This document shows, piece after piece, positions 14,321 through 24,870 of a stretch of DNA of 64,000 bases (position 1 is the stretch's first letter; every line of letters starts with the position of its first letter). The notes under the pieces are model-generated. The model was not told where the DNA came from and did no database searches. It worked only from the letters and a program-made list of their open reading frames with translations. The stretch is from NCBI GenBank assembly GCA_002778195.1, contig PCDI01000002.1:1116001-1180000 (forward strand). The letters run 5' to 3'. The position numbers and the translations under genes were made by a program. Source of the stretch: Raffaelea ambrosiae. Taxonomy: Eukaryota; Ascomycota; Sordariomycetes; Ophiostomatales; Ophiostomataceae.

Positions 14321-14491
14321 GTCGGAGTAGTAAAAAAAGGAGTAGATGTCGAAGTAGTAAAGAGAGGAGCAAGTGTCGGAGTAAGAGCCGGAGTAGTAAA
14401 GAGAGGAGTAAGTGTTGAAGTAAGAGCCGAAGTAGTAAAGACGAGGGTAAGTGCCGAAGTAAGAGTCGAAGTAGTAAAGACGAGGGTAAGT
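14321..14491. repeat. Coding-type minisatellite: two 27-bp and three 39-bp units inside the Harbinger-like element
   Basis: Units of 27 bp at 14,321-14,347 and 14,348-14,374 are followed by units of 39 bp at 14,375-14,413, 14,414-14,452 and 14,453-14,491, each starting G(T/C)CGAAGTA or close to it. All unit lengths are multiples of three. On the plus strand the frame stays open over about 270 bases and, allowing for RIP C-to-T changes, suggests a Glu/Gln-rich ancestor. On the minus strand it would be Pro/Thr-rich. An acidic stretch (ED/DE-rich) follows at 14,600-14,690 on plus. It is probably the low-complexity part of the second ORF (Myb/SANT type) that such elements carry, but I see no clear Myb motif. 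Confidence 0.6.
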
Positions 14492-16551
14492 ATCGTCGAA
14501 GTAGGTGTTAGGGTAAAGACTAAGACCGAAGCTAACCTTAAGACCGGAGTAAGAGTATCGTTAACTAGGTTATGTTAAACGATAATACGAGATGGAGTAA
14601 CGAATAACGACGACGAGAGAGACGGTTGGGAAGACGTATACGAAGACGAAAAGGCGGATGAAGAAGTAGACGACCCCCTCAACGATAGTCGTACCGTTTC
14701 GAAGGTTCGTAACAGAGCTTTTATATCTTTAACGCTGTTTTCTTTCTTTAAAAATATATTTATCGTGTTGGAAGGTATATTAAAAGGGTTAACTATGTTT
14801 AAAAAAAAGATTTCGAATTAAAGCTCGGCGGTTAACTCGGCGTATGGTGAATTGATTATAAAAAAAGCTCGATACGATAAAGTAAGTGAGTCGGGCGGTA
14901 ACGACGATACTAAACTGTTTAAAAAGCTGAATATTATATTGAATTTAACGTTAGTGTTTTTAGTTTCTTTTAATAGTGTTATTTTAACGTTTTTTTACTC
15001 TTATTTATAAGTAAAACGCTTACTTTTAATAATCTTATAAAAAAAAAGGGTGTGGTTAAAAAACCAGCTTTAAAATGCGTTACGGATTACGAGTGGTTGG
15101 TTTCGTAAGGTAACTTTATAAAAAGATACATCCCCCTTTTAAGATAATGTTACTGATTTTAAGTATTAGTCCATTTTCAACTCGTAGCGTTTTGATTCAC
15201 TCTGTACTAAGTAGTACGATACTGGGAATTTATGAATCACGGCTTAAACCGCTTTTAAAGCGCGGGTTACTCGCGCTTTTAAAAGTGTTTTACTATCTTT
15301 TTTTAAAGTTACTTTATAACTTTTCGTTTTTTAACTTTTTCTTTTTTACGTATTATTTTTAATAGTTCTTCGTATGAGTAATAAAAGTATTAAAATTAAT
15401 AAAACTAATAATCAAAGTTAATCGTTAACGATTATCGTAAGTTTTTTTATAGTTTAAAATAAAAGGTTTTTTTTAATAGTGTTTAAAAAAAGCTTTTATT
15501 TTTAACTTAAAGAATTAAAAATAAAAGAGGAATTCGATTAAGCTTTAGTTTTTATTTTAAACCGCTTTTTAGTATTATTAATAAGCGATTAATAACGGGT
15601 TTCCGTTTTTAAAAAAAAGCGTTATTATTTATTTTTTAAAGTAGGTTTATAACTTCTTTACTCGTTACATTTCTTTTTTTAAGCTTAAGTTAGTTAAATA
15701 TTACTTTTATTAGTTTTAAAAAGTGGTGTTAAGCCGAAATAAAGCCGTTAATACGCGCTTTTTTAAGTTGTAAAAACGTTATAAAACGATTTTAAAAACG
15801 TTTTTTATCGTTTTAACCCATATATTTCGTTATATAAAAGTAAACTTACTCGTAAACTTATTAAAGAATAGAATTTTTACGTTAACTTCGTCGTCGTAAT
15901 TATTTTCGTTATAATCTTCGTTTTTATTAACTCTCGAACTAAGCGTTAATAAATAAATTATATTACGAAGAGTCGGCTTATAATAGTTTTTAATACTCGC
16001 TCGCGTTTCGTTATACACGCTCGTTAACTTTAAAACATTCTTCGTTATTAATATTTAAACCGCTTAAAGTTATAAGGTTTATTACTTAGTTTATAAAAGC
16101 TTAACTCCGATATTACGGATTTATTTAACGAGTATTAACCGCTTTTTCGTTTATTTAAGCTCGTAATAAGCCTGAGCTACGACGAGTTCGTCGTTTTTAA
16201 CAGCTTTTTAAGCCGGCGTAACCGCGAGTAACGTTTCGTTATTAAGTTAATCGCTTACTTCAACCGCTCTTTCTTCGATATTAAAAAATACGATCGTTAT
16301 TAATAAAAGGTTTTTATTAACGGTTATTATCGCCGTTTACCCTTTTTTTTATTATTTCGTACTTAATATTATCTTTTTTAATTTTTTAAGTAATTATTAA
16401 AGTGGTATTTATAGTTAGGTAAAGGATTGCGAAAGATAAAAGTATCTCATTAACGAAGGTAAAATCTCGTAAATTATACAACTAAATCTTATTCCCCTTT
16501 TTCGAAAAGGTAAAAAGCCCTCGCTATATCGAGGGCTCTTAAAGAGCTTTA

Positions 16552-19135
16552 TACGTAGCGTCCTTAAGCTGCGTACGAAGCCTTAGCTCCGCACCACGCT
16601 TAAGGGTCCGTGCGTGCGCTCCGTAGCGCACCTCCCTTTGAACTTACGCTAGCTACACGGTCACGTGCCCTGCTAAAGGTAGCACGTGTTTAAGCAAGTT
16701 ATTCGCACGTGCTTAACCTGCTCGTAAAGCACGCACCTGCTCGCAAAGCACGCATCCAAGCAAGCTTACGATATTCTTACAATTATCCAATCTTTCGTAA
16801 AGCTCGTCTTCGAGCGTGTGGTTACGCTCGTTAATAGTAAGCTCTTAAAGCGCTCGGGGCGTTTAGCCGTATGCGCGCTTAGCGCTAGCCCTCCTTCGTA
16901 GTGTTGATACGGCCGCTATAGCGTGTAACACCTTACGCACCTTTTTCGTGAGTCTTCGATCGCTCTTTTCGTTTGTAAAGTAAATAAGAGGTTAAGCGTT
17001 ATTAATAGACGAAAGGAAAGTATAATTAGAGTTTTTTCGTCGTCTTTTTTACGCTTTTTTTTCTCTTTTTTTTTCTTTTTTAACCTTATCACGCTTTAGT
17101 AGAGTCTTAACGTCGTCGTAACGTATTATCGTTTAATATAATCTTTATTTTCACGTTTTTAACTCGTTATTTATACGGTTTTTAGTCGAACTTTAATTTA
17201 ATAGATTTTTCTTTAAGTTGTGTTTTAACTTTAAATCGTTAACGTTTTACGTTTTTTAAGTTTTTTTTCTTTTTTTTTAAATTATATATAAGCTTCGAAT
17301 TATTAACGTTTTATAGTTTTTAGTTTTCTTTTTAAATAAGTGCTTCGTTATTAAGTCGTTAACTCTTCGTTAACGGTTTTAAGTTTAAAATATAATAGGT
17401 TTTTAATACGACGACGATTTTTCGTTAACTTTTATTCATCGCTTTAACGCTTTATAATAAACGTTTAACGATTAATCTTTCAACTCGTCGAGCTGCGCTC
17501 GTTTCGGTTAAATGGTGTTTATACTTTTTAACTTTCTTATAAACAACTCTCTTTTTAACGCGTTTTATACGAATAGCGTTAGTAAACATAGTTAACGTGT
17601 TAGTTTTTAATAAGCTAACGTTATTATACGGTTAAACCGTAGAATAATAAGCTTTAGTACGTTTACTCGTCGTTTTTTAAACGTTTCGCACGATCGTTCG
17701 TTTACGTTTACTCTTTTAGTGAGTCTCGTTTGTAAAGCTTTTTATATTAAGAATACTTTATTTTATAACCGCGGTGTTTCTTTAACCCGCGGTCGTAGCG
17801 TTAATAACTCGCGTATAGTGTTATATTCGTTTTTTAGTTTTACTTTAATTTCGTTTATAAGCTTTTTTCGTTTAGTTATTAAGGTTAAAAACGACGACGA
17901 TAACGATAATAACGACGATAACGATAACGAAAACCTTTAAAACCCTATTTATATCTCGTTTATCGTTAACGAAAACGACGACGCTTTAAGTCGAGCCGTT
18001 ATCGCTTTTATTACGCTCCTCGTTTTTACGTCTACGCTTATTAACGGCGCTCGGTTAGTAAACTTAGGTTTCGATAATTTAAAAATCTATCATCTCGTTT
18101 ACTATTATTACGTTTAACGTGTATTCGCCGTTTAGTCGCTTCGCTTAGAGTTGGATTTAAAGTGCGAGCGTAGGGTTGAAGCGTGTATTAAGTGTACGAA
18201 GATGTATAAGACTTGTATAAGTGTATATAGTCGAGCTCCCTTCGCTTCACCGTTAACGCGTTATTAACTCTTTAATATAAGTTTTTAAGCTAATTCGTGA
18301 TAATATAAACCGTACGATTAGGTTTTTACGCGCTTTTAATACGCTTTTTACGCCCTCTCGCGTTTATTTACTTAATAACGTTAAGTTTAAAGCTTTTTCA
18401 CGCGCGTTAATAAACGTAGTTATATACTTCGTAATTCGCGTGTTTTTTTTATTTATTTAACACTTATCGCGCTTTAAGCTGTTTTAAAAATTTATTATAT
18501 ACGATTTCGTAAGCTCTTCCTCGCTTCGTTATTACGTCGTTTTTAAGCTTTATTAACCTATATTTAAAAGTGGGTTAAATACGCTACGTAAGTAGCTCGC
18601 GCTCGTATTACGTAAGTCGTTATAATTGTTTATACCGATATCGAGTATATATTAATACGTACTTTCCTCGCGTTGTTTTTTTTTACGACGGCGCTTCGTT
18701 AACGCTTCGCGTTAAGTTTTATCTTTAGTCGTTAAAGATTAATAGTATGATTATTAATAGGTTGCGCGCTTTTAGCTTTTAAAGCGGCTTCGAGCCGCTT
18801 TCGTAACCGCGCGTTAAGTTATAAGCGTTATTAACGCTTAAATAAACCTTTTAAATCCCGGTGTTTAAGCGTTAAGCTGTCTTCTTTATTCGCGCGCTTT
18901 TATCGTGTTGTTTTTAAACTTTAATCGTTATAAAATGTTTTTTTTATTTGTTATTTTCGTACGCCCCTCGAGCCGCCCTCGTACCACTTTCGTGCGTTTA
19001 AGGTTTTTATGTTTTTTTAACTCGTAGTTAGTATACCGCCGTAGTTCCGCTTATAAGCCGCTTTACTTTTAAAAATAATTTATTTTATTTTCCGCTTTTT
19101 CTTTATTATTTTTTAAGCTTAAAACCTTATAACTA
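16552..19135 (-). repeat. Family 1 long LTR (2,584 bp), 5' LTR of copy B and 3' LTR of the next copy
   Basis: It starts TACGTAGCG (ancestral TGCGTGGCG) and ends CCTTATAACTA. It aligns end to end, inverted, with 38,226-40,905 and 42,052-44,655. It is about 3.6 times the length of the deleted LTR at 4,977-5,685. The segment 16,552-16,960 is a GC-richer island with CACGTG-type motifs and is probably the LTR promoter/R region. An antisense reading frame occupies 17,641-18,290. Confidence 0.75.
17641..18290 (+). pseudogene. Antisense ORF remnant in the family 1 LTR with a C-x6-C-x2-C-x6-C cluster
   Basis: A plus-strand frame, antisense to copy B, is open from 17,641 to 17,940 and continues with few stops to about 18,290. 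In order it shows a hydrophobic/aromatic N-terminal part (LYSFFSFTLISF), an Asp/Asn-rich tract (17,890-17,935), and a cysteine cluster at 18,163-18,216: KCERRVEACIKCTKMYKTC. The same frame is readable in copy D (minus, about 39,110-39,180, with the Cys codons turned to Tyr: KYKRKV, YIKY, YKTY) and in the LTR at 43,248-43,589 (minus). Conservation of one frame in three copies argues that it was once coding. I do not recognise the protein; the Cys spacing resembles part of fungal Zn2Cys6 clusters. Confidence 0.55.
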
Positions 19136-20127
19136 GTTTTTACGCGTGTTTTATATTGTTTTTTAACACTTATTAATTATACTTTATAAACTACTTCGTT
19201 TATCGAATGAAGAAGGAACGCTTTTCGTTTTTTATTCGAGTATTTCGTACTTTTTTTACTTTTTATTCGTTTAGTTTTTCTTTTAACGGTGGGGTTTAAA
19301 ACGTTAGTTACGTTTCGCGGTTTTTTTTTAGGGCTTTAATAGGGTTATTAAGAACACGTTATGAAGTCGGTTGTATTAATTAAAGAGTGTTATATGATAT
19401 ATTTACGATTCGACTTTGATTAAGACTATAAACGGGTTAACGAAGCGGAAACTTATTTTTTTATAAAGCACTTTTAATTTAAAGTTTTATATTAATAGTT
19501 ATACTAAGTCTTTTACGTGGTATTCTTAAGGTTAATAGCGGCGATTATAATACTTCGTTTAAGCTTTTTATACTTTTTTTTAATGTTTTATTATAAAAGC
19601 TCGCACTTTATTTAACTTCTTTAATTTCGCTGTAACTACGAGTACCCCCTCTTTAATAAAGTCGTCTTCGATCCGTATATATATCTTTAAATAATATTTT
19701 ATAAAGAAATAAAATAACGTATCGTTAGTTATAGCGTTAATCGCGTTATTATATACGTACTCCGCCGTTAATAAGAGCTTAGCTTAGTTTGTTTAAAACT
19801 CGCTTATAAATACGCGTAAATAGTGCTTTAACGTTTAATTTATTCTTTTAGTTTAACTATCGGTCTGCGGGTGAAACGCCGTAGAGAGGCGTCTTTTAAT
19901 TAAAAGCTTTACGTAAAGCGTTGTTTAATACGCACTAATAAAGACGCTCCCTCGGTTTGAGATAATATCGTATGATACACCGAATTTTATTTTAATTTCT
20001 ATGTATAAAACCTTTATTAACTGGTTCGACGTTATCGTCGTCTTTATAAAGAGGAACTTCACCATCTTCGTAAGCTTGTTTACGATTACTAAGATCGTAT
20101 TTACGTTTTACTCTTTATAACGTAAGT
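19136..20127 (-). mobile_element. Family 1 gypsy retrotransposon stub (3' end of a third tandem copy)
   Basis: It aligns with 5,686-6,500 of copy B and 1-690 of copy A, so it is the 3' UTR and integrase end of a third minus-strand copy in the tandem array. It holds about 170 bases (19,142-19,320) that copy B lacks but copy D has; in B the gap lies between short TTTTA repeats. It is cut at about 20,127, where unrelated transposon sequence begins. Confidence 0.75.
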
Positions 20128-20862
20128 AACCCACTTTTCGACACCCCCTTTATTTTAACACTCTTTTTCATTCCTTTTAATTAAGAAGGCAAGATCTTCA
20201 ATTGAAAATATCTCTATTAAAACACGTATAATAAATATAATTTAATTATCCTTTGAATCGCTTTCTTCTAAGCTATCATCCATCATAACTACAGCTCCGT
20301 CCCTTTCTTTTAGCGTTTGCTAAAGGTGCCGAAGTTTGATAAACTTCGAATTTAAACTGATTTAAACGGTCTTTCGTCTTACCTTCGTATAAGCTTTTAG
20401 TCTTGCTTCGAGGTGTTTAATTCTTCTCCTTTGAATAATTATTTGAATATCTTTATCGTTAAATGCTTTTTTCACCTTCTTGTTAAAAAGCCGGCGCGTG
20501 ATTGATTGAGTTCTTAAAGCCGTCACAATCGACAGTTGGTTTATTAAATCTTTTGCTTTTTTTGGTGTGGAAAACCCCGTTGGAGAGCCATAAAAATCAT
20601 ATAGGTTTATTGATTGAATTATTAGCTTTTTGATGATATTAGAATTGAGAGGAGTCGACGGTTGGTTGATAGGTTTTGATATAACGAAAGGGTTTTAAAA
20701 TGTTTTTAATAATAATATCGATTAAAGACTAATAGTCTTTTACTCGCTTTTAATATTTAACGTTGAAAATGTATAATTCCGAGCTGTTAAATAGTATTAT
20801 AAAAAAGCTTATTTATTAACTGTACTATTAAGCTATATAGCGGGTAGTAAGCTTACTTACGT
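20128..20862 (-). mobile_element. Truncated Fot/pogo-like transposon fragment
   Basis: It begins ACGTAAGTAACCCACTTTTC at 20,128, right where the family 1 copy breaks off. A short inverse (TTACTTACGT) occurs at 20,851-20,860. Only about 10 bases match between the ends, so the right boundary is a guess. It contains only the C-terminal half of a transposase and no DDE core. Confidence 0.5.
20242..20690 (-). pseudogene. Fot/pogo-like transposase, C-terminal half only
   Basis: One minus-strand frame runs from about 20,690 to a TAA at 20,242-20,244. It has two internal stops near 20,310-20,380 (both explained by CAA-to-TAA/TAG). Readable segments include FYGSPTGFSTPKKAKDLIN, followed by a basic coiled region (IQRRRIKHLEARLKAYTK), and it ends DSLEESDSKDN. 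A SPTGFSTPK-type motif followed by a coil is typical of the C-terminal tail of fungal Fot/pogo transposases. The HTH and DDE domains are missing. Confidence 0.65.
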
Positions 20863-20903
20863 TTAATACTTCTTTTTTAAGAGGTTAAAAACTGTTATAT
20901 TTA

Positions 20904-21333
20904 TATAACGAACACCGGGTTCTCAAGTGATAAACCTGCGTAAGAGTTTATATTAACAGGATAGTCAAGGCTTGAGGTTTATAATACTAAAAGCAGTCTT
21001 CTTCGTGCGTGCGGGTAGATGTTCGAGAGCTGTTAAGGCTATTCGGGTTTTATCCTGAATACTTAGATTGACTACTGAAGAGTTTGACTCTTCCTATCTG
21101 TTTGCTAGAGGGAGCGAGTCCACTCTTTTATCTAAGTCTTGAATCGTTAAGCCGTAATCCAGATTATAGATTCGTAGTGATTTATCGTAATCCTGGTGAT
21201 TCATCGTAATCCGTCACGTAATTGCTTATGCCATTCTATTCTACCGTGTTTGTCCGCCTTTGGTTCCTTCCCTTTAGTTCAATCGTTTGTTTTTATGTTT
21301 TCAATCGCGAAGGCCGTTGTTTAAGTCGTAACA
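20904..21333 (-). repeat. Family 2 3' LTR
   Basis: Plus-strand ends are TATAACGAACACCGGG and GTCGTAACA, so in element orientation it starts TGTTACGAC and ends in a RIP-altered CA. It is about 80% alike with 32,924-33,379; most differences are C/T or G/A. Confidence 0.85.
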
Positions 21334-21352
21334 TTATCTTCCTCCTCCTTTA
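21334..21352 (-). other. Polypurine tract of the family 2 element
   Basis: On the minus strand AAAGGAGGAGGAAGATAA lies directly before the 3' LTR start TGTTACGAC, the expected place for plus-strand DNA priming. Confidence 0.6.
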
Positions 21353-21403
21353 TTTTTATCTTTAAAAACTCTTTCTTACTTTTTTTCGTAAGTGTTTTTT
21401 ATT

Positions 21404-21980
21404 ATGTCTTTTCGTATTTCCAAGTCGCGAAAGTCGCTTTAACGTAACGACCTTGTTGACGTGATTAAGCTAACAGGGTTCGACGTGATGCTTTACTCTT
21501 TTTATTCTTTTAAAGGTTTTTCTTGCCGAATGGTTGAGAATAGTTTCCGTTGTTTTGCTTGCGTTCGTCGTGAGCGTTCGTGTGATGGTTCGAAAGAACT
21601 AGTTTCTTCTTATGGGCTTCTCTCCTTCTTTTTTCTCTTCTTTTGTTAACTTTTTTTTTTCGATAGTGGGCCGTTTAATTATTAAGAGTCGACGACTCGA
21701 AAGCGTTGAGTTTTTGGCCGAGGAAGAATTTCGTGCCGTTTAACAGACTTTGAACGAAAAGTTTGTTAGATTGACGCGTTTTCGTCGTTAAAAGAAGGAA
21801 GTAGTTACGAAGGTGAAAGATTTGGCCGCTCGTGGCTTAAAAACACTAGATAAGTTGAATGTTGTTAAGGAGCGCGAGCGTTAAAAAGTAACTTGCGTTA
21901 AGGTGAATCGTACGGCCGTTAAAGAGTCTAAAACAACCCGGCTGCTTCAGTCTTTTAGTATTATAAATATAATCAACTAA
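21404..21980 (+). pseudogene. Antisense zinc-cluster/coiled-coil ORF remnant in family 2
   Basis: It is on the plus strand, antisense to the retrotransposon, between chromodomain and 3' LTR. From ATG 21,404 the frame reads MSFRISKSRKSL, one stop (CAA-to-TAA type), then on through a cysteine array at 21,494-21,583: Y-x2-Y-x6-C-x8-C-x2-C-x6-C. The two Tyr codons (TAC, TAT) are single RIP steps from Cys codons, giving a Zn2Cys6-like pattern (segments FSCRMVENSF and CFACVRRERSCDGS). After 21,660 the frame shifts by a possible intron or indel and reads a charged coiled coil (LESVEFLAEEEF, DLAARGLKTLDKLNVV) to a TAA at about 21,980. Proteins of this Cys-cluster plus coil type are common as hypothetical proteins in fungal genomes. 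Role unknown. Confidence 0.6.
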
Positions 21981-22092
21981 GGTGTAATATTAAAGGGTGT
22001 AAACGTTTTTATGGTAGATTTTCTCGTAGGGTGAGTTTTTAATTTATTATATAAGTCTTATCGTTCCTTCGTTAACTCCGCTTTTAGTAATC

Positions 22093-22235
22093 CTTTAGCT
22101 CTTGTTAAGCATTCGTTAAATTCGTAACGGGTTTTTATATATTTTTTAAGTCGAAGTAGTTTTTCCATTTAATGAGGTAGTGAGTTTACTTTCTTTTTCC
22201 TTTATATTCGACGATTTTTTCTACTTCGTATTTCG
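22093..22235 (-). pseudogene. Chromodomain remnant, C-terminus of family 2 polyprotein
   Basis: The minus-strand frame reads YEVEKIVEYKGKRK, a stop, then HYLIKWKNYFDLKNI, a stop in place of the conserved Trp, KPVTNLTNA, and QELKDY. This is the standard chromodomain pattern (YxVExIL...YLVKWxGY...TWEP...NLxNA). Chromodomains of chromoviruses direct integration to histone-marked heterochromatin. Confidence 0.85.
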
Positions 22236-24259
22236 TTTCGTCGTTATCGAACTTTATATTTATTTTAGTTAGAATGTTTTCGAGTGTTAGTTTTAAGAGT
22301 GAAATGTGAAAAACCGAGTGAATCTTTATTCCCTTTAGTAGCTCGAGTTCGTAGTTTTATTTTAAAAATTTTCTTTTAATTTTAAATAGCTTAAGCTTTT
22401 TATGGTTTAATTTGTCGTTTAGTTTTTTGGTTTTAATGTTTTTACGAAGTAAGTATGTAGCTCCTCCCTTCGTTAAAGTTAGTCTTTTAACTCTTTTTTT
22501 ATTAGTTTGTCGTATTATGGTTTTTTATATTTTTTTAAAGTTTTTTTAAAGTGTTTTTTATATTTTTACTATGTTTTTCTTATATTACGAAGCTGTTTAC
22601 GCTTAGTTTTTTTCTTATATTAGTTATTAATACGCTTTTAAGTAGAATTCGTAGTTAGTATAAAACGAGGATGTTTCGATCGTTCCCGTGTTTGCGTTAT
22701 TATAAGCGAATTATATTAGTGATAATAATTGTACTTAGTCGTTTTGTGAGTGGTTTATATAGTTTCGTAGGTATTACTCGATGATTTAGTTGGTTCGTTT
22801 TGTTTATTCGTCCGTTTGGGAGTAGAATGTTATAAACATTTTATGTTTCGTTTTTAACTGTTTTATAAGCGACTGTTAGAATCTGGATTTGAAGAGTTTG
22901 TCTCTATTTGATATAATTTCTTTTAGTAATTCGTGGTTAGTTAAAATGGTTTTTAAGAATGTATATGTTAGTTCGTTTACGTTACTTGCTTTTTTATACG
23001 ATATAAAGTAAGCGTATTTTGTGAGTTTGTAAACGATGACGAAGACGCTGTCGTAGGTTGTCTTTATAAGAGGTTCCCTCGATTTTAGTAGCTTTACGAT
23101 GAAGTTTAAGTTAATGAATTCTTATAGTTTAATAAAAATCCGTAATAGCTTTAGTAGTTCGTATAGTTTATAACGTTTTGTTTTATTTTTTTTATATATA
23201 TTATAGTTTTTAATGACTTTTATAATAATTTTTTTAATTTTAAGAAAGTCGTAATTCTTTTAAATTCGTTTCGTAATAGCTTTAATTCTTTAGTATTTAT
23301 AAGCTCGTGTTTTGTGAATGTTTTTAATAAGGTCTTTTTGATTTTCTCGGAGTATATAGATTTTGTTATGATAGTTATACTATAACTTTATAATCGAAAA
23401 TTCTTTTTTTTCTTTTTTCGTTATTTTTTGTTATTGTATTTCTAGTTCTTTTTTCTAATTAAGGTTTATGTTAATTTTATATATTATTAATAATTATTAG
23501 TGTATTACTAAGTTTCTTTATTAGTTTTATTATAAAAGTGTTATTACTTTTTATAATACTTTTTATTAATGGTTTACGCGCTTATTAAGCGCGTCGGCTT
23601 TTTCGTTTTTTATTCTTTTACGATAAGCGATTTAGAAATCGAATTACGATAAGAATTCCGCTCATCGGGTTTATCGTTTGTTTAACACTTTGGTTGTCGT
23701 AAACTGTGTTAGGTTTTTATAGTTAGTAAAGACTTTTATTTATTATTATACTTCGATTAAGTAATGTTGTTATTTTTAAAACGCGTAAATAATTATTATA
23801 AGTTTTTTGTTATAAATGAGGTAGTTGAGTTTTAGTTCGTTTAATTTATGCGAGAAGAAGGCGATTGAGTGTAGTTTTTTTTACTCATTCCGTTGTTTTA
23901 GTTGTCTTTCGATAGCGTAGTTAGAGGTATTTGTTTTTATTTTATATTCTTTTATTGGGTTTACTTCGTATAGTATTAGGTTTTTAAAGACTCTTTTTTT
24001 AAGTTCTTCGAATGCTTTTTATTTCTTTATTATTTATTCGAATTTCTGGTCTTTCTTCGTTAGGTTTATTAAGGGTCGCGCGATTTCTCCGTAGCGGTGA
24101 ATGAACTATCGGTAGAAGTTTACGAATTTTAAAAACCCCTTAACTTCGGTAACGTTGGTGGGTTTTAGCTATTCTTTAATAGCTTAAATCTTTTCTTTTT
24201 ATATTCGTATACATCCGGGCTTTATTATATAGCTTAGGTAGTCGACCTTTTTTTGGTGA

Positions 24260-24870
24260 AAGTAGCTTTTTTCTAGTTTCACTAAGAGTTCGGCGTTTTA
24301 TAGCTTTTTTAAAACGTTCGACACGTGTTTCTCGTAGCTTTCTATGTCTTTAAAAAAGATAAAGATATCGTTTAAGTATACGATAATCGTAATGTTTAAG
24401 TACTCTTTAATACATTGTTTATTATATTTTAAAACGATATAAGTACATTCGTTAAGTTAAAAAGCATAATCGTGTATTTATAGTGTTTGTATCGCGTTTT
24501 AAAAGCCGTTTTTCATTCTTTTTCGTTTTTTATTTAAATTAAATTATAAGCTCTTCGTAGGTCGAGTATTATAAATTATTTTACTTTTTAAAGTTTATCT
24601 CGTAGCTTTTTAATGAGTGGTAGTAAGTAGCGGTTTTTAATAATGATGTCGTTTAATTGTTTATAATCGATATATAGTCGTAGTTTTCTATTTTTCTTTA
24701 AAACGAATAAAATTGAGTATCTTATTAACGAGTTAAATAGTTTAATATAGCCCTTTTTTAAGTTTTCATCGAGGTATTCCTTAAGTGCTTTAAGTTGTGT
24801 TTCGTTTAATTCGTAGATTTTATAGAATTTTAATTGTTTTCCTTCTTTTAAAGGTATTTCGTGATTTTAG
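24260..24870 (-). pseudogene. Reverse transcriptase remnant of family 2
   Basis: A minus-strand frame with few stops runs through LKALKEYLDENLKKGYIK, LRLYIDYKQLN, ILDLRRAYNLI, AFKTRYKHYKYTIMLF and the active-site segment TIIVYLNDIFIFF (YLND for YLDD). This is the RVT_1 order of Ty3/gypsy elements. Missing residues are mainly Q, W and P codons lost to RIP. Confidence 0.85.

Larger units (their letters stand above)
11535..15244 (+). mobile_element. PIF/Harbinger-like DNA transposon, about 3.7 kb, inside copy B
   Basis: The left end AGCCCTGATTTATAAATG and right end CATAAATTCCC-type inverse (ending ...AATCACGGCT at 15,244) form imperfect inverted repeats of about 50 bp. The flanking TAA at 11,532-11,534 and 15,245-15,247 fits the three-base TWA target duplication of PIF/Harbinger. 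The empty site is CCTTTAAACC in copies A (about 3,667) and F (about 47,053). It holds a DDE_Tnp_4-type transposase remnant and a low-complexity second region. The exact end could shift by one or two bases because of the local TTAAA. Confidence 0.8.
5686..16551 (-). mobile_element. Family 1 gypsy retrotransposon, copy B, internal region with two nested DNA transposons
   Basis: Minus-strand gypsy element with LTRs at 4,977-5,685 (3') and 16,552-19,135 (5'). Integrase and RT lie at 5,800-11,530 and gag at 15,245-16,500; gag is separated from pol by a Harbinger-like insertion at 11,535-15,244. A Fot1-like insertion at 7,276-9,341 splits the integrase side. Removing both inserts leaves about 5.1 kb, a normal gypsy internal length. 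The RT active site is seen at 10,165-10,203 (minus). Damage is of RIP type, with stops in every frame, so nothing here can be translated. Confidence 0.8.
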
